64,000 nt of DNA, from contig ML679961.1 of assembly GCA_007922225.1 (NCBI GenBank), forward strand, positions 2,028,960-2,092,959, written 5' to 3'. This document shows, piece after piece, positions 1 through 11,788 of this stretch. A program made the position numbers and the translations under genes. Positions within the stretch are counted from its first letter, which is position 1, and every line of letters begins with the position of its first letter. A model generated the notes under the pieces. The model was not told the DNA's origin. It saw only the letters and a program-made list of their open reading frames with translations, and did not search any database. Source of the stretch: Emydura subglobosa. Its lineage: Eukaryota; Chordata; Testudines; Chelidae.

Positions 1-119
1 ATTAAATCTCACCCTGTTACCCCTGTATTGAGCCCAATACCTTGTGTTTGACAAAATCATCTAGAAAGGCATTCAGTCTTGACTAGATTAAAGGACCATT
101 TCACTGGCATTAATATTTC

Positions 120-470
120 TAGCCTTTAGTTCTTTATTCATTGAATCCTAAATCAGCTTTTCCATTATTTTGACTAAGTTTGATGTCACATTAATAGGCC
201 TTTCATTACCCCAACTGTGCCGGTTACCTATTTTGAATATTGGTGCAACATTAGAACTCTTCCAGTAGATTTTGGAATTTCCCTGGTATTCCAAAATTTA
301 TTGAAAAATAATTTCAGCGTGTCAGAGGTTTCCTCAGCCAGATCTTCTAGGTCTCTTGAGTGCAAGTTATCTGAGCCTGCTGTTGTAAAAATGTTTATCT
401 CTAGTAGATGTTGTTTGACATCCTCTTTGCTTCCTGTGGGTTGGGAAGCACATTGATACAAACACATCAT
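120..470 (-). pseudogene. CR1/L3 reverse transcriptase finger-region remnant
   Basis: The 80-codon minus frame contains G-S-D-N-L-H-S-R-D-L-E-D-L-A-E, matching the conserved substrate-region phrase G-x-D-G-x-H-P-R-x-L-x-x-L-A that opens the reverse transcriptase of CR1-clade LINEs. Further along, after stops and a shift, come N-E-R-P-I-N-V-T-S and K-I-M-E-K-L-I, the fingers motif before the palm. The catalytic palm itself is not visible here. It is a fossil, part of the same element as the endonuclease remnant just upstream on this strand. Confidence 0.6.
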
Positions 471-479
471 TCCAGTCCA

Positions 480-749
480 GTGTCTGATTCATCTTTATCC
501 ATCATAATGAGGTCCAAAATATTTACCTCATCTGGAGGTGCAATATCATTGTGTTAGACAATTATCATCCATGATATTTAGAAACTCTAATGATGATTGA
601 CTACTGGTTGCTTGAGACCACAATAATACTTCTCCTAAAGCAAAGTCCCTCAGAACATATTTTTTCTTTCCACACATTACAGAGAGGAGCTTAAGGAGTA
701 ATTCATCCTGTTTTTTGGTTTCATTTGATGATCGGTATGAGATCGCCAC
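480..749 (-). pseudogene. CR1/L3 endonuclease domain remnant
   Basis: The 67-codon minus frame starts A-I-S-Y-R-S-S-N-E-T, contains R-D-F where the family has the catalytic G-D-F-N block, then A-T-S-S-Q-S-S-L-E-F-L-N, D-D-N-x-L-T-Q and, past its stop, N-I-L-D-L-I. This is the carboxy-terminal half of the apurinic-type endonuclease that nicks target DNA for target-primed reverse transcription. The Gly and Asn of the GDFN motif are changed to Arg and Ala, and a stop separates the two blocks, so the enzyme is dead. Its order between ORF1 and reverse transcriptase remnants fits CR1 architecture. Confidence 0.65.
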
Positions 750-1149
750 CCGTTCCCACTAATGGGCTTTGCTAGTTAGCACATTGATACATATGCATTC
801 AAGATCATGTGGTTCTCAGTTATCAATAACTCTAAAACAGGTAATGGTGTCTTCAATCCATAGTAAAGCGGTTGTAACCAGTGATTTTAACATTCCAGTC
901 GTGTGAATCTTCCCACCAGGTTTCAGTAATGCAATTATATCCATTTTTTTCTCAACAATCAGAATGTTCAGTGCCTCATGCTTGTTACCCAGTTTCCTAG
1001 CATTGGTGCATATACAACTGAATGGATTCTTCTCTTCACATTCTTTGTCATATTAGTTCAATTTCTCTGAGTTTGTTCTTCATCTGTCTTCAGAGCACCC
1101 TTCCCTTGCATTGTTAGTTTAATGCCCTCCTGGCTACTCCAACCTAAAA

Positions 1150-1490
1150 GATGCTAGTGAGATGCAGGCCGTCCCATTCATACAACCCTCCCTCCTATTG
1201 GAATATTCCACAAAACCAAAACCTTCAGCTTCGTATCAAATGGCCAACAGTATTTTCTGCCTTCCCTCACTTGTGCCTGGAAAAGATCTCAGAGAAAATC
1301 ACTTGGACATTCCTCTTCAGTTTTCTTCCAAGATCCCCAAATTCTTCTGTAATCTGTGCAGTCCAACTCGGTAGTCTGCACTGAATATGGAATTATTAAT
1401 TTCCTCATCAGTTTTAATATGGTGCTCGTCACTGTAGTATCCAAATGACCCACGAATATTAGTGAATTTATATTCACAACTCCAGTGCAA
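1150..1490 (-). pseudogene. CR1 ORF1 SGNH/esterase-like remnant
   Basis: A minus-strand reading contains a degraded block (IFVGHLDTTVT) that I compare with the valine-rich V-H-x-G-T-N-D-T motif of the esterase domain in many CR1/L3 ORF1 proteins. Further on a G-F-G-F phrase lies just before a block resembling the G-x-D-G-x-H-L-x-x-x-G end of that domain. In CR1 elements this ORF1 protein is an RNA-binding and lipolytic accessory protein of the retrotransposition complex. The frame is interrupted and the catalytic residues are not preserved, so it is non-functional. Alternative: chance resemblance in a repeat. The correct position upstream of the endonuclease remnant on the same strand argues against that. 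Confidence 0.45.
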
Positions 1491-1502
1491 TTGTATACAC
1501 TC

Positions 1503-1605
1503 TCACAGACTTTAAGACCAGAAGGGACCATTGTGATCATCTAGTCTGATCTCCTACACATCACAGGCCCCAGAATATCACCCAGCGACTCCTGTAACAG
1601 ACTCC
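1503..1605 (-). mobile_element. CR1-D-type 3' terminal fragment
   Basis: The plus strand reads as the reverse complement of a CR1 3' end: deg-accattgtgatcatctagtctga followed by a caggccc block and the cactcctg-like tail. The same 3' end appears in plus orientation near 26365-26425, with phrases that match in reverse complement. About 100 bp remain, and the 5' part is missing, as usual for LINE copies. It abuts the older CR1/L3 element to its left. Confidence 0.7.
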
Positions 1606-4600
1606 AGTCACAAGTTTCAGCTTCTCTTTACAGCCATGAAGGTTAAAAACTTATTTTCTTGGTGTTTTTTAAATGGAAACTGAGGGTCTCATGCTCACAT
1701 GACTCCAGAAGCTGAGGCTTTAAGAAAAATAGCAGACAGTGGAGTTGCCAGGGAAAACTTGCCTGGAACAACTTAATGTTGGACAATGCAGCTCTGTTAA
1801 ACGCCAAACACTTGGCAAAATTATGTTGATTTTGGTGAATTTTTGCTTTGGAGGAAAAAAGAAGTTCCAACAATATCAGAACATCCCATTTCAACCTTTT
1901 CAGAATAAAACACTGACTTTTCCTGTCAAAATGACTTTTCATTATGATTTGTTTTTATTTGGTCTGACATTACATATTATCATGGGAAGTCAAAAACAAA
2001 ACAAAACATTTCAATTGGCTCAAAATTGGCTTAGGTTCCCTGCCTAATCAAAACAAAAGCAAATTTTCAAATCTCAAAATCCTCCACAAAACAGAATTTC
2101 CATTCCTCACACAACTGTAGCAAATAACGCGCGGCTCATGAGACCATCACAAGAGTTGGCAATGAAACCTACAGACAACAGCCTAACTCACTATACCACT
2201 CTGCTTCATGCACTGAGCCGCATCCAACCTTCGCACTGAATGAAACCGGAGTCCTGCGGAGAAAATAGTGTGTGCTCATGTAATTAAAGACATCCTAGTA
2301 CATCCACACAGGCTGGGCTGCTCTTCTGCTCTCAGGATTCCCACTGCAGCGTATGCTGCTGCTACAGCAGTAACCAACTGCTGGCTCCTTCTCTAATAAT
2401 AGATGCTGCTGAGCGGTGTTTTACACGACTCAGGCTATTTAGCATAAGAGATACAATTCCTTAATGCTAGACAGCGTGGGCTGGTTCCTGTTTTAGCGGA
2501 ACCCCAGACGTCTCCTCATTGTTCAGACAACAGGCCAAGATCTAGTGTAGATCAGCCTTGATTTCAATAGAGCCACCGCAATTGACATCAGCTGAGGATC
2601 TCCCCTAAAGATTCTAGATCTGCCAAGCGGCACAGCTGCGCCACTCTGTGATGTAAAAGGGGGCTATTTGACATATAGCTGGGGCAATGAGAGCCCAAGG
2701 TGGTTCAGTTTTCGAAATGTTTTGCTGGCAGTCACTGGACCACCACGGTAAGGCATAGATGCTGTTGCCCACTGAGAATTAGCTGCGGGTGAAGAGGGAG
2801 CCAACATGCCATGCTGCTGAGCTGCCATTGATATCCAACCACTTAATTTGTGGGATGCATCTAAACTGCTGGCCGAGAGGCAAAGCTCAGGGTGAGAGCA
2901 GAGCCCTAATCTCATTCTGGATCTCACGGGTTTTTGTCCTAGTCCCTGTGTAGATGAGCTGAAATTTGGATTCAGAATGACTCCAAAGAGCAGAGTTCAA
3001 TGGAGTCCAAAAGATCATTAGATCTTTGTGCCTTCTTTTCCTTGAGTATCAGAGAACGGCAAACCGAGAAAGTGGGGCAGGAGTGCACTTAGACCCAAAG
3101 ATCACTTTGAAGTGGATTTTTTTCCTTGGAGATTTTATATTTAATTTTTCTGCCTCTGATGACTTGAGAAAAAACAGTCTGGGAGTAGAGGGCCAAAATG
3201 AAACTGCACTTTAAGTGTTTCCTTCTCTAGGAAATGTCATATTGAGATCTATTATTTTTAATCGTGACCCATATTTTTCTCACCTTGAAATTTCCCATTT
3301 GCATTAATTACAATTCAGTGTTGGCTTGCCATTCTCTCTCCTAAATAAAATAATTCAGAGTCTGATTCTACAACAAATGTTTACTGCCAATCTCAGTGTG
3401 AGTAATCTGTTAATTGCCACTTAGGCTTTCTGGTGCTCCCCAAACCCAGTGATTTTCATTGTTCAAATCGTTTATTAAAACTTATAACAATGGAATATTA
3501 AAATATTTTACCAAACAGCAGATGGTGTCAACACATCAGGATCTATGCAGAATCCGATTTGCCTCAGCACCAGGTGTATTCTTTCTCTCCCAAATCTAAT
3601 GAAAGAATTGGTCATTTAAGGAGGATATTTGCACTGAAAGGCAGAGCCCGGAGTATGGGATGTTGTGCTTGTCCCACTCTCAAGCACGGCTCCTGAAGTC
3701 ACTGTGCTTTATAGAAGGCCTGGAACGCTTTGCTAAAGTCCTTCCAAAGGTGTAAAAGCCCTTTCCAGAGCTCCCAACCCATCTTCCTGCTGTAAAATGG
3801 TGTTCCTGGCTAGCGAGGAGGGTGAAGCGCACTCCTTGATGTCTAGCTCCTTCGGGGAAGATCTGGCACGGAGCCCAGGTGCTTCCTCCAGCACCTGCAG
3901 CTAAGGTCTGAGTGGCTGTAAAGCAACCATGCAAGAGGTGTCTGGGGCAATCTTCTTCCATGTAGCTGTGTTAGGGAGAGCCCTTAGACTGGTTTTATGT
4001 TGCATGCTGTTCTTTATACCCACACTGTACATTTCAGCGGGTAAATTGTCGTTTGCAAATTCCACAGCAGTAAACTGAGTGAAAATTGTCTTGCTTTTCG
4101 TTGTTTGGCACCAGCATGAGAGATATGTGCACTCTGCAGGGCTTGAGCACAGAACTCTTACCCACACATTTTCAGAGAGGTACCCTGACATTCTTTTTTG
4201 GAGCACTTCCTCCTCTCCACCCCCTTTTTTTGTCACACAGCTGCCTGAAAATTCACAACTTATAACTGCACGGGGGGCTGGAAGCCCGTGCTGTCCTGCA
4301 GGTGTAATTCATAGTCATGTGTGTAAAAGACCAGAAATGAGGTTCTTGTCTCCTTGTACTGGGATGTAGTGACCCGTTTTGCCATTTGTACATGTTCCCC
4401 AGAGTCCATGCACAGACATGCCCCCTGGCTGGAGGCACAGCCCCCTCTTTATTACCCCACATAGTTGTTAATCACACCTTCTTTGCTCAGCTGTCACATT
4501 CCAACCACCACAGATGTTTGGACTCCAACGTCCTTCTGGTTCTTTCTGGCCCCAGCAGAGAAGGAGATAGACGCAGAGGGAGCTCATAGCAATACAGCTG

Positions 4601-6261
4601 TCTGTTGTGGTGGCAGCTTCCTCCACCCTACTGTAAAAATCTTCCCTAAAATATATACGTTATCATTTACATGGCTAACATGAAACACTATGCAAGCGAA
4701 CTGAAAATTGTGGGTGGACTACTGCAGATGCTTAAATTGCAAAGTAGATGCAAAAATCAGTGAAATACAAGCTCCAGTATTAAGCTACATCCTTGTCAGA
4801 ACTCTTTCAATCATGGGTGTATCCCAAAAGCCCTGTCTTAATCCCGCTTTGGATAACACATGTAGAGCTCAGTTGTGGTCCGTGTCACTAGAGCTCTTGT
4901 CTTTTTCCACAGTATGAATTCCCAACTTCCATCCTTTGTTAGATTCTGTCTTCATGAAGGGATGGTTACTCTGTGTTGCTGGTAGCTGAACTGTGACAGG
5001 TCACAGCAATGGGCTCAGTGTCCTCAGCATGTGTAGTTTGTGCACAGTGCCACATGGAGAGTCCTTACATTTCCATGGGCCTCTGAGCTGCCAGTCGAGG
5101 AGGTGAACTTCTCAGTTCAGACTAATTTCCAGAGAATTCTTCTCTGTGGTTCCCATGGCCAAAGCTACCACAACAGCCTTCTTGAATGTAAGGGCTGAGA
5201 GCGTCAGTAACTTTTTCCAGACCTGGTCATTGCATAATCCAGAGGTAAATTGGTCCCGCGGGTCATCACGTAATGTTTATCCAAACTGACAATGACAACT
5301 TCCGCAAAGCAGGAACAAACCGTGCCACGAACTTTCCACTTTTCTGATGTCACCACTGGAACCAATAGCATTCTGCTGTCATCAGTGGGATAGGAGAAAG
5401 ATGTTGCTGCATTGCTGTAGCCATGGCAATATACGTGGCAGTTCGAGGCACAGTTGGAGACAATCGGTCACTTAACAATATGTATGCCTTAGGTCCCATC
5501 ACTGTCAGCAGGGTTGAAACTCATCCGTCTGGAAAGAGTTGCAAACTACAAGTCGCTCAAAATTTGCAAAGTACACCACCCAATGATTTGAGGTTTTTGT
5601 CAAACGCACCAACATTGCCCACAAAAGTTGCCATTTCTCTGCTCTTCTGTTGGGCTTTCGCACCTCTGGTATGCTTTTTCTGCCAGAGGGAAATTCTTTT
5701 TTTCCTGTTTTTTATTGTTTGTTTGTTTTATTCTGTGGTGTCTGAGCCTGATTGCTCCCTGCTGGCTGCGTGTTTATGCTGCACAACCACTCCTTTTGCC
5801 TGTACCTGGCTCCCACTGCTGGCAATACATCCTCCATGCAGGCTAAAGCTGTTTTTCACTCTGCCTGCTTGGACGTTGTCAGCCAAGACGGCTGCTTGGT
5901 CCCCTCCCCCCCATTTTGTTTGTAGTAGCTCCAGGCAGCATCCCCCTTCCTTTGTTCTGTTGTTAACACCAATTCCCCCCTCCAGTTGGCTAGTTCACGC
6001 TATCACAGCAGCAAAAGCAGCAGTCTGTCACCTGGTGTCTTGGTGAACTTTCCTCCTTTTGTATGGTATTGTTTGCTTACTTTTTCTCCTTGTTGTTCAG
6101 GCAGTGGGAGCTCCAGAAACTCAAAGGATAGAAATCCTTCATCACAGTGCTATATCTTGACCTAACAGAGGAAGATACAGGCACATTCTGCTGGGGTGGC
6201 AGCATTTTTGTTCAGGCTGCAAAACTAAAACCAGTATGAGTATGAAGCTTAGCACTGGGAA
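1606..6261. other. No recognised gene; mostly unique sequence
   Basis: I see no exon, RNA gene or clear mobile element here. About 1860-2110 has runs of AAAACA/TTTTC character that may come from an old interspersed repeat, but no boundary is visible. The longest reading frame, 5423-6046 on the plus strand, has low-complexity Phe/Leu/Pro-rich content, no recognisable domain and no supporting context, so I do not call it a gene. Confidence 0.5.
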
Positions 6262-7150
6262 GTGCAGATGACACTAAGCTGGGGGGAGTGGTAGATACGC
6301 TGAAGGGCAGGGATAGGATACAGAGTGACCTAAACAAATGAGAGGATTGGGCCAAAAGAAATCCGATGAGGTTCAACAAGGACAAGTGCAGAGTCCTGCA
6401 TTTAGGATGGAAGAATTCCATGCACTGGTACAGACTGGGTACAGACTGGCTAAGCAGCAGCTCTGCAGAAAAGGACCAGGGGGTAACAGTGGATAAGAAG
6501 CTGGATATGAGTCAGCAGTGTGCCCTGGTTGTCAAGAAGGCTAATAGCATATTGGGCTGCATTAGGAGGGGCATTGCCAGCAGATTGAGGGAAGTGATCA
6601 TTCCCCTCTATTCGGCATCGGTGAGGCCACATTTGGAGTATTGTGTCCAGTTTTGGGCCCAGCACTACAGGAAGGATGTGGACAAATTGAAGAGTCCAGC
6701 GGAGGGCAAGAAAAAAAATTGATTAGGGGGCTGGAGCATATGAGTAGAGGCTGAGGGAACTGGGCTTCTGTAGTCCGCAGAAGAGAAGAGTGAGAGGGGG
6801 AATATAATAGTGGCCTTCAACTACACAAAGGAGAGAATTCCAGGGAGGATGGAGCTAAGCTGTTCTCAGTGGCAGATGACAGAACAAGGAGCAACGGTCT
6901 CAAATTGCAGTAGGTGAGGTCTAGGTAGGATATTATGAAAAACTATTTCACTAGGAGGGTGGTGAAGCACTGGAATGGTTTACCTTGGAAGATGCTGTAA
7001 TATCCATCCTTAGAGGTTTTTAAACTGCTGCTTGACAAAGCCCTGGCTGGGATGATTTAGTTGGGGTTGGTCCTACTTTGAGCAGGGGGTTGAACTAGAT
7101 GACCTCCTCAGGTCCCTTCCAACCCTAATCTTCTATGAGTCTATGATTCT
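6262..7150 (+). mobile_element. CR1-B LINE, 5'-truncated 3' half
   Basis: Starts inside the reverse transcriptase gene at the end of the palm (agatgacactaagct, the D-D-T-K-L region) and runs through the carboxy-terminal ORF2 and 3' UTR to the typical end tctatgagtctatgattct. The 118-codon frame at 6366-6722 holds the [11 protein letters not shown] phrase and the [12 protein letters not shown] phrase typical of CR1 ORF2. Stops and shifts after 6722 show it is dead. Other CR1-B copies here are at 23067, 32507, 43250 and 47518. No target-site duplication is seen, which is normal for CR1. Confidence 0.93.
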
Positions 7151-8004
7151 AAGTGGAAAGAGCTCAATCATTTTAAGAGACAAGATGTCACACAGCGATG
7201 ACTGAACCTGATGACATTCTGAACAAAAAGAGCCTTGACCATGCTTGTTTCCATCATTTCACACTGACTCAGCGGATATTCTAAGCTTCAGAGTGACACT
7301 CCTGGAATGTTTTTATTATATGCTAATTCCTTATGGTTTTCCAGTCTGTGGCAATATGATGTTTGAAATGAGAAATATAATTAAAAAACAAAAAAAAAAA
7401 ACCACTCTAAAATATGAAATTTAAGATTGAAAGTAATGTGTATCCAGAATCATTTATCACTTAGGATTGTAGAATTTAAAGCACTTTTTGTATCAGCTCT
7501 GGTGTGATTTAAATGTTTTCAATATGTATAATGCAATTTAAATTAGTTTTAGAAAGGCTAAACTGCTCCAATAGGATAGGAACACTGAAAATTTAGATAT
7601 AAGAATAATTTATTAGGCTGCTTTATGGTATGATGCATATTATATCACTCTGATTGGATGGAAGTGATTTACATAACTGTTCTATGTGCAGCTTGTTACA
7701 ACAATGTAAACTGGTTTTGAAGGAAAGGGGTGATCCTTAATTCAGTTTCTATTGCTACATCAGTGATTTAAAGTACTTTAATGACATAAAATAAATTTAA
7801 GTTTTCTATCAGGAGACTATTCTAAACCACCTTAAATGGCAACAGAGATATGGCCCAGTTTATGGGATATCATAAATAGCATTGCAAAATACTGAAAGCA
7901 TTCATATAGAACACATTAGAGGTTCCCTGTACTGTGTCACAAATGTGTGATATCAGATTTATTCATACTATACAATCAGCACCAAGAATTAGCATGCAAT
8001 GTGT
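7151..8004. other. AT-rich sequence without a recognised feature
   Basis: Contains a short A-rich run near 7383-7402 and otherwise AT-rich apparently unique sequence. No gene or repeat boundary is visible. Confidence 0.5.
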
Positions 8005-8215
8005 TCAGATTGCTAGGGCATTGGCTTCTGTTCTCAGCTCTGACACTGACCTGCTGTTTGACCTTGTGCAAGTCACTTCTGTGTTTGGCTTTCGTATTTG
8101 GGACCTGGCCTGCCTCTTATGTCATGTCGCTGCAGTGACTAGCACAACGGGGTGTCCTGATTTTGGCTGGGCTGTCTAGCTGCTACAGTAATGGGAATAA
8201 CAATTACTATCCAGT
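8005..8215 (+). mobile_element. MIR-like SINE
   Basis: The order is that of a MIR/CORE-type SINE in plus orientation: a tRNA-derived-like head, ttctcagctctgacactgacctg, then gaccttgtgcaagtcac in the core, and a tail with gactagcacaacggggt and gctacagtaatgggaataac. The same tail family occurs reversed at 28445-28560 and 37228-37445. The copy is old and divergent. Confidence 0.65.
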
Positions 8216-8715
8216 GAAGCATGATAAGTGTATAGGGATTGGAGCATAAGCCATTTGGAAGTTCAGGGTAGATGTTCCTGGGTAGAGACCGGAGTAAGGA
8301 AGTTCATACAATACTTGCCAAAGTACCCATGTCTCAGCTGGACACTGACAAATACATAGCAGGAAGCACTCTGACTCACCTGTGGATTAGTATTAAAATT
8401 GGTGTTAGAATGATAAGAATGTGTTCAGTGTTTAGACTTTATCGAGTGCTTGTGAGATCTCACTTATAAACGCTGTATATTTTGTAAGGTTGTATTGTGA
8501 GCCCCTGTGACTGTGTAAATCACCAGACAGGAGAGAGACATGAACTAGCATGAAGCGCAGGTCTCCAACAGAAGCTCTTACGTCCTGTCTAACAGGAAAG
8601 GTCCATTGACACTAGATAGACTATTGTGGAATGTTAAAGAGGACAAAAGGTGTTAGCTGTTCCGTTCTCCCGTGTAGAGGAATCATGCATGTGAATTCCT
8701 CCCATTAGTTGAGTT
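8216..8715. other. No recognised feature
   Basis: Short frames only; nothing that resembles a domain, RNA gene or repeat end. Confidence 0.5.
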
Positions 8716-8845
8716 TGCAGTTCAGTGCACAAAGGACTTGCCTAAGGTTATCCATCAGGCTCGTGAGAAAACCAGGACTAGAACTCATGTCTCTGAGTCC
8801 CAGGCCAGTGCTGTTAGCTAGTAGGCAACACTGCCACCCCCAGTG
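8716..8845 (-). mobile_element. MIR-like SINE fragment, reversed
   Basis: Plus-strand text has gacttgcctaaggttatcca, then aggactagaactcatgtctc and cagtgctgttagctagtaggcaacactgcc. These are the reverse complement of the head and core of a MIR-like SINE (the relic of the promoter boxes lies at the right end). The 3' tail is missing. Confidence 0.65.
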
Positions 8846-9011
8846 CACAAGCGAGGAAGGGGTCAAACAAGAAGGACCTGGATCTCTGTGCCGCTTGGAC
8901 TCTGGGCGGCAAGGTTTTCAAGACATAAGGAAGGGATCCCCATCTGCTTAGCCTGGGTTTGCCTACAAAGTATATAGAACTTCCTTACTATAGAAGCTTC
9001 TGTTACCTTTT

Positions 9012-9722
9012 GCACAAATACAAAATGGGGGGAAACTGACTTGGCAGCAGCACTGCTGAGAATAATCTGGGAGTTGTGGTGGATCACAGCCTCCACATGA
9101 GTCAGCAATGTGATGCTGTTGTAAAAAAAAAATAAATGCAATTTTAGGTTGCATTAACAGAGGCATAGCCTGCAGTTACGAGAGGTAATGGTACCACTCT
9201 ATTCGGCGCTGGTTAGGCCTCATGTGTCCAGTTTTGGTCACCAATGTATAGAAAGGCTGTAGAGAAACTGGAAAGAATCCAGGGGCGAGAGACAAAGATG
9301 ATCCAAAGGATGAAATGGAAGCCATATGAGCAAAGCTTGAAGGAACTGGATACGTTTAGTTTAGAAAAGATGAGCCGTGGTAGCAGTCCTCAGATACTTG
9401 AAAGGCTGCCACAAAAAGAAAAGGAGAAAAGTTGTTCTCTCTTGCCGCAGAGGGCAGGGCAAGAAGCAATGGGCTCAAACTACAGGATAGCAGGTTTAGA
9501 TTAAATCTCAGGAAAAATTTCCTAATTGTAAGAACAGTAAAACAATGGAATAGACTGCCTCAGGAGGCTGTGGAAGCTCCGTCGCTGAAGGTTTTCAAAG
9601 GAGACTGGATAGCCAGCTGTCCTGGGTGGTTGAACCACAACAAATCCTGCATCTTGGCAGAGGGTTAGACTAGATGATCCTTGCAGTTCCTTCTAACCGG
9701 ATGGCTGTATGATTCTATGAAA
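9012..9722 (+). mobile_element. CR1-C LINE 3' half, older copy
   Basis: Runs from the ORF2 carboxy-terminal region (acaaatacaaaatgggg, the N-Y-K-M-G region) through a stretch coding, in broken frames, for the Y-R-K-A-V-E-K-L-E-R-I-Q and W-N-R-L-P-Q-E-A-V-E-A-P-S phrases, to a CR1 3' end with agactagatgatccttgcagttcctt and gtatgattctatga. Frames shift several times. It differs from the CR1-B copies by its own 3' end and is more diverged. A related copy occupies 44725-46069. Confidence 0.88.
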
Positions 9723-10904
9723 TTTAAGATAGTAACTGATGTATGTATCTCTGATTACCTGCTTTAACCTTGCAGACAACTCTTGTTTACTTTTCCTACT
9801 TAATAAATCTTTACATAGTTTATCATATGATTGGCTGCAAGGGTTGTCTTTGGTGTGAGATCTACAGTGCAATTGACCTCTAGTAAATGACTGGTCCTTT
9901 GGGACTGGGAGTAACCTGCATGTTGCTGTGATTTTTGGTGTAAGGGACCATCTATCACAAAGGTAGGGTTACCTGGGTGGCAAAAGAGATTGGCCCACCT
10001 AAGCGGACTGTCTATGACTCCACAGTTAGGCTGTTCTCGTGCCTGAGGTGTTCACACTGGATAGCTGGGTGGTGAAATCTAAGTATAGAATTCACAATCA
10101 ATGTGGGGGTTATGCCCTGCTTCTTAACAGTCTGCTCTGAGGCTGGTACTCATGCTCTGGAGTCGCTGCAGGCAGCATTACAACTAGAACTACTTTTCAC
10201 TCGCTAATCAAAGCTAATCGTAAACCAAAACACTGAAAAAGCTGATGCTGAAAGTCTCCTGTGTTTAGACAGTGAGTGCGCACAGTGGTTCCGTTATCTT
10301 TTGGGGGAGGAAAAGGTTGTTTTGTTTTTATTTTTCCTCTAACTTTTCTCGGGATATGTCAGATGTCCTGTTGAGTGCCACAGTTAAGGGAGACCTGGAT
10401 GACTTGACACCCTCCTTCAACACCTTCAAAGGGTTCCCTAGGAGATCTGATCCCTCCTGCAGCATTTTACAGGGCAGGCTCGATGGCCCCATTTTCTGTC
10501 CAGCATGACTGCCTGTTGATCTGCAGTCATTGGTCCAGGATTGTTATAAAAGTGCTGGCCGTGGGTTTAGCAGCTCAGACTCCATCTTGGACAGTGCGTC
10601 TCTGGACTGCGTGGGGCAGAACGGACGGTGTCGGGATAAAGCTGACCGCAAGCTCTCGTTGCTGTGTTGTGCACTACAAGCTCTGTGTGCCTTCAGCACA
10701 ACACCACAGACACAGCCTCATTGGACAGCCCCCACCACAGTCCAGTTATCCAGCCACAGTGCAAGGGCAGCTGCTTTCGCTATCCAGCGCTTTGTGTCCT
10801 GTCCGAACGTGACAACGTCTCTAAGCAGCTCAGCACTCACACAGCATGCCGGCTCCAGTCTGGTCCTAAAAGTGGGCAAAGCTTGTGGGGAGGATGCATT
10901 AAAA
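9723..10904. other. No recognised gene; a promoter-like site at 10529-10552
   Basis: An inverted CCAAT box (attgg, 10529-10533) lies 12 bp ahead of TATAAAAG (10545-10552) on the plus strand, followed by a cagctcagactcc stretch. This resembles the U3-to-R transition of an LTR, but no LTR boundaries are visible. The frame at 10530-11111 is compositionally unremarkable and crosses into a CR1, so it is not called as a gene. Confidence 0.35.
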
Positions 10905-11788
10905 AGTCATAGGAACATAAGAACAGCCAGACTGGGTCAGACCGAGGGTCCACCTAGCCCAGTGTCTTGTGCTGCAACAGCGGCAGTGCCAGGTGCATCA
11001 GAGGGAATGAAGAGAACAGGGCAATCATCAAGGGACCATCCCCTGTCGTGCACTCCCAGCTCCTGGCAGTCAGAGGCTAGGGATGCTCAGAGCATGGAGT
11101 TGCATCCCTGACACACTTCTCCTCCGCAGGACTGCTGTTGCCAGCTTAACAGGGGAACCCCAGCTGCCTTTTCCCCCAGCCCACCCCCATTGTACTGCTC
11201 CCCTGCATCCAGCTGCAGAGATAGCAACCCAGAGCAGCTACCCTGAGCCAGCAGGAGAACAGCTGCTCCATGCCACCCCACCGCTCCCCACTCAGACCTC
11301 GCTGCTGGGGAGAGGCGCCGAGTGACCCGGAAAGGTGCTGGGTGGGGGAGGTGCAGCATGGGAAAGACAGAGTCCCCATCCCGGCAGAGCAAGCCCTGCA
11401 GGACAGCTCAGCGCTCGCAGACATCGGGGTGGGGGAGTGACATAGAACCGCCCGTGCCCCATGCCTGCTGCCCATCCATGTAACTGGGTGACCTCTACGT
11501 CATGTGTCATGTGACGGGGTAAATAACACTTCCTTATGCACTTTCTCCACCCCAGGCATGATTTTATTGACCTATATCATAGCTCCTCTTAGTCGTCTCT
11601 TTTCCAAGCAAGAACATCCTAGTCTTTTTAATCTCTCCTCATAAGGGAGCTGTTACATACCATTTGGTTGCCCTTCTCTGTACCTTTTCCAATTCCCATA
11701 TATCTTTTCTGAGATGGGGTGACCAGACCTGGACGCAGTATCCAAGGGGTGGCAGTACCATGGATTTCTATGGTGGCATTATGGTAGT
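10905..11788 (-). mobile_element. CR1-A LINE 3' half, interrupted
   Basis: On the plus strand it opens with the reverse of the CR1-A 3' terminus (cataggaacataagaacagcc, carrying the short terminal repeat aacataagaac), continues through the 3' UTR to about 11110, and resumes at about 11479 with ORF2 carboxy-terminal sequence (gtaaataacacttccttatg and gagatggggtgaccagacc). Between these lies a 368-bp GC-rich block that is not CR1. The copy is 5'-truncated near 11788. CR1-A is the same family as the long element at 21090-23066. Confidence 0.88.
11111..11478. other. GC-rich block inside CR1-A
   Basis: The flanks are CR1-A, but this block has no CR1 phrase and is much richer in C and G, with several CpG sites. 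It replaces roughly 170 bp that I would expect in the element at this point, so it is an insertion with deletion or a gene-conversion patch. No terminal repeats or target-site duplication are visible. Confidence 0.5.

Larger units (their letters stand above)
1..1490 (-). mobile_element. Old CR1/L3-like LINE, degraded, near full structure
   Basis: Reading the minus strand from right to left gives, in order, an ORF1 esterase-like remnant (about 1490-1150), an endonuclease remnant (about 749-480), a reverse transcriptase remnant (about 470-120) and a piece resembling a CR1 3' half (about 110-1). That is the domain order of a CR1-clade non-LTR retrotransposon. All frames are broken by stops and shifts, and the spacing between domains is shorter than in an intact element, so internal deletions are likely. 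The left end runs off the window. The 1-110 piece resembles a younger CR1 family and could be a separate insertion. Family recognition is by eye from protein motifs. Confidence 0.6.

Noticed and set aside
5423..6046. 207-codon plus-strand frame
   Set aside because: Low-complexity Phe/Leu/Pro content, no domain, no promoter or splice context. Such a frame is possible by chance in 64 kb.
10530..11111. 193-codon plus-strand frame
   Set aside because: It crosses into the CR1-A 3' end on the opposite strand, so it is not a conserved gene.
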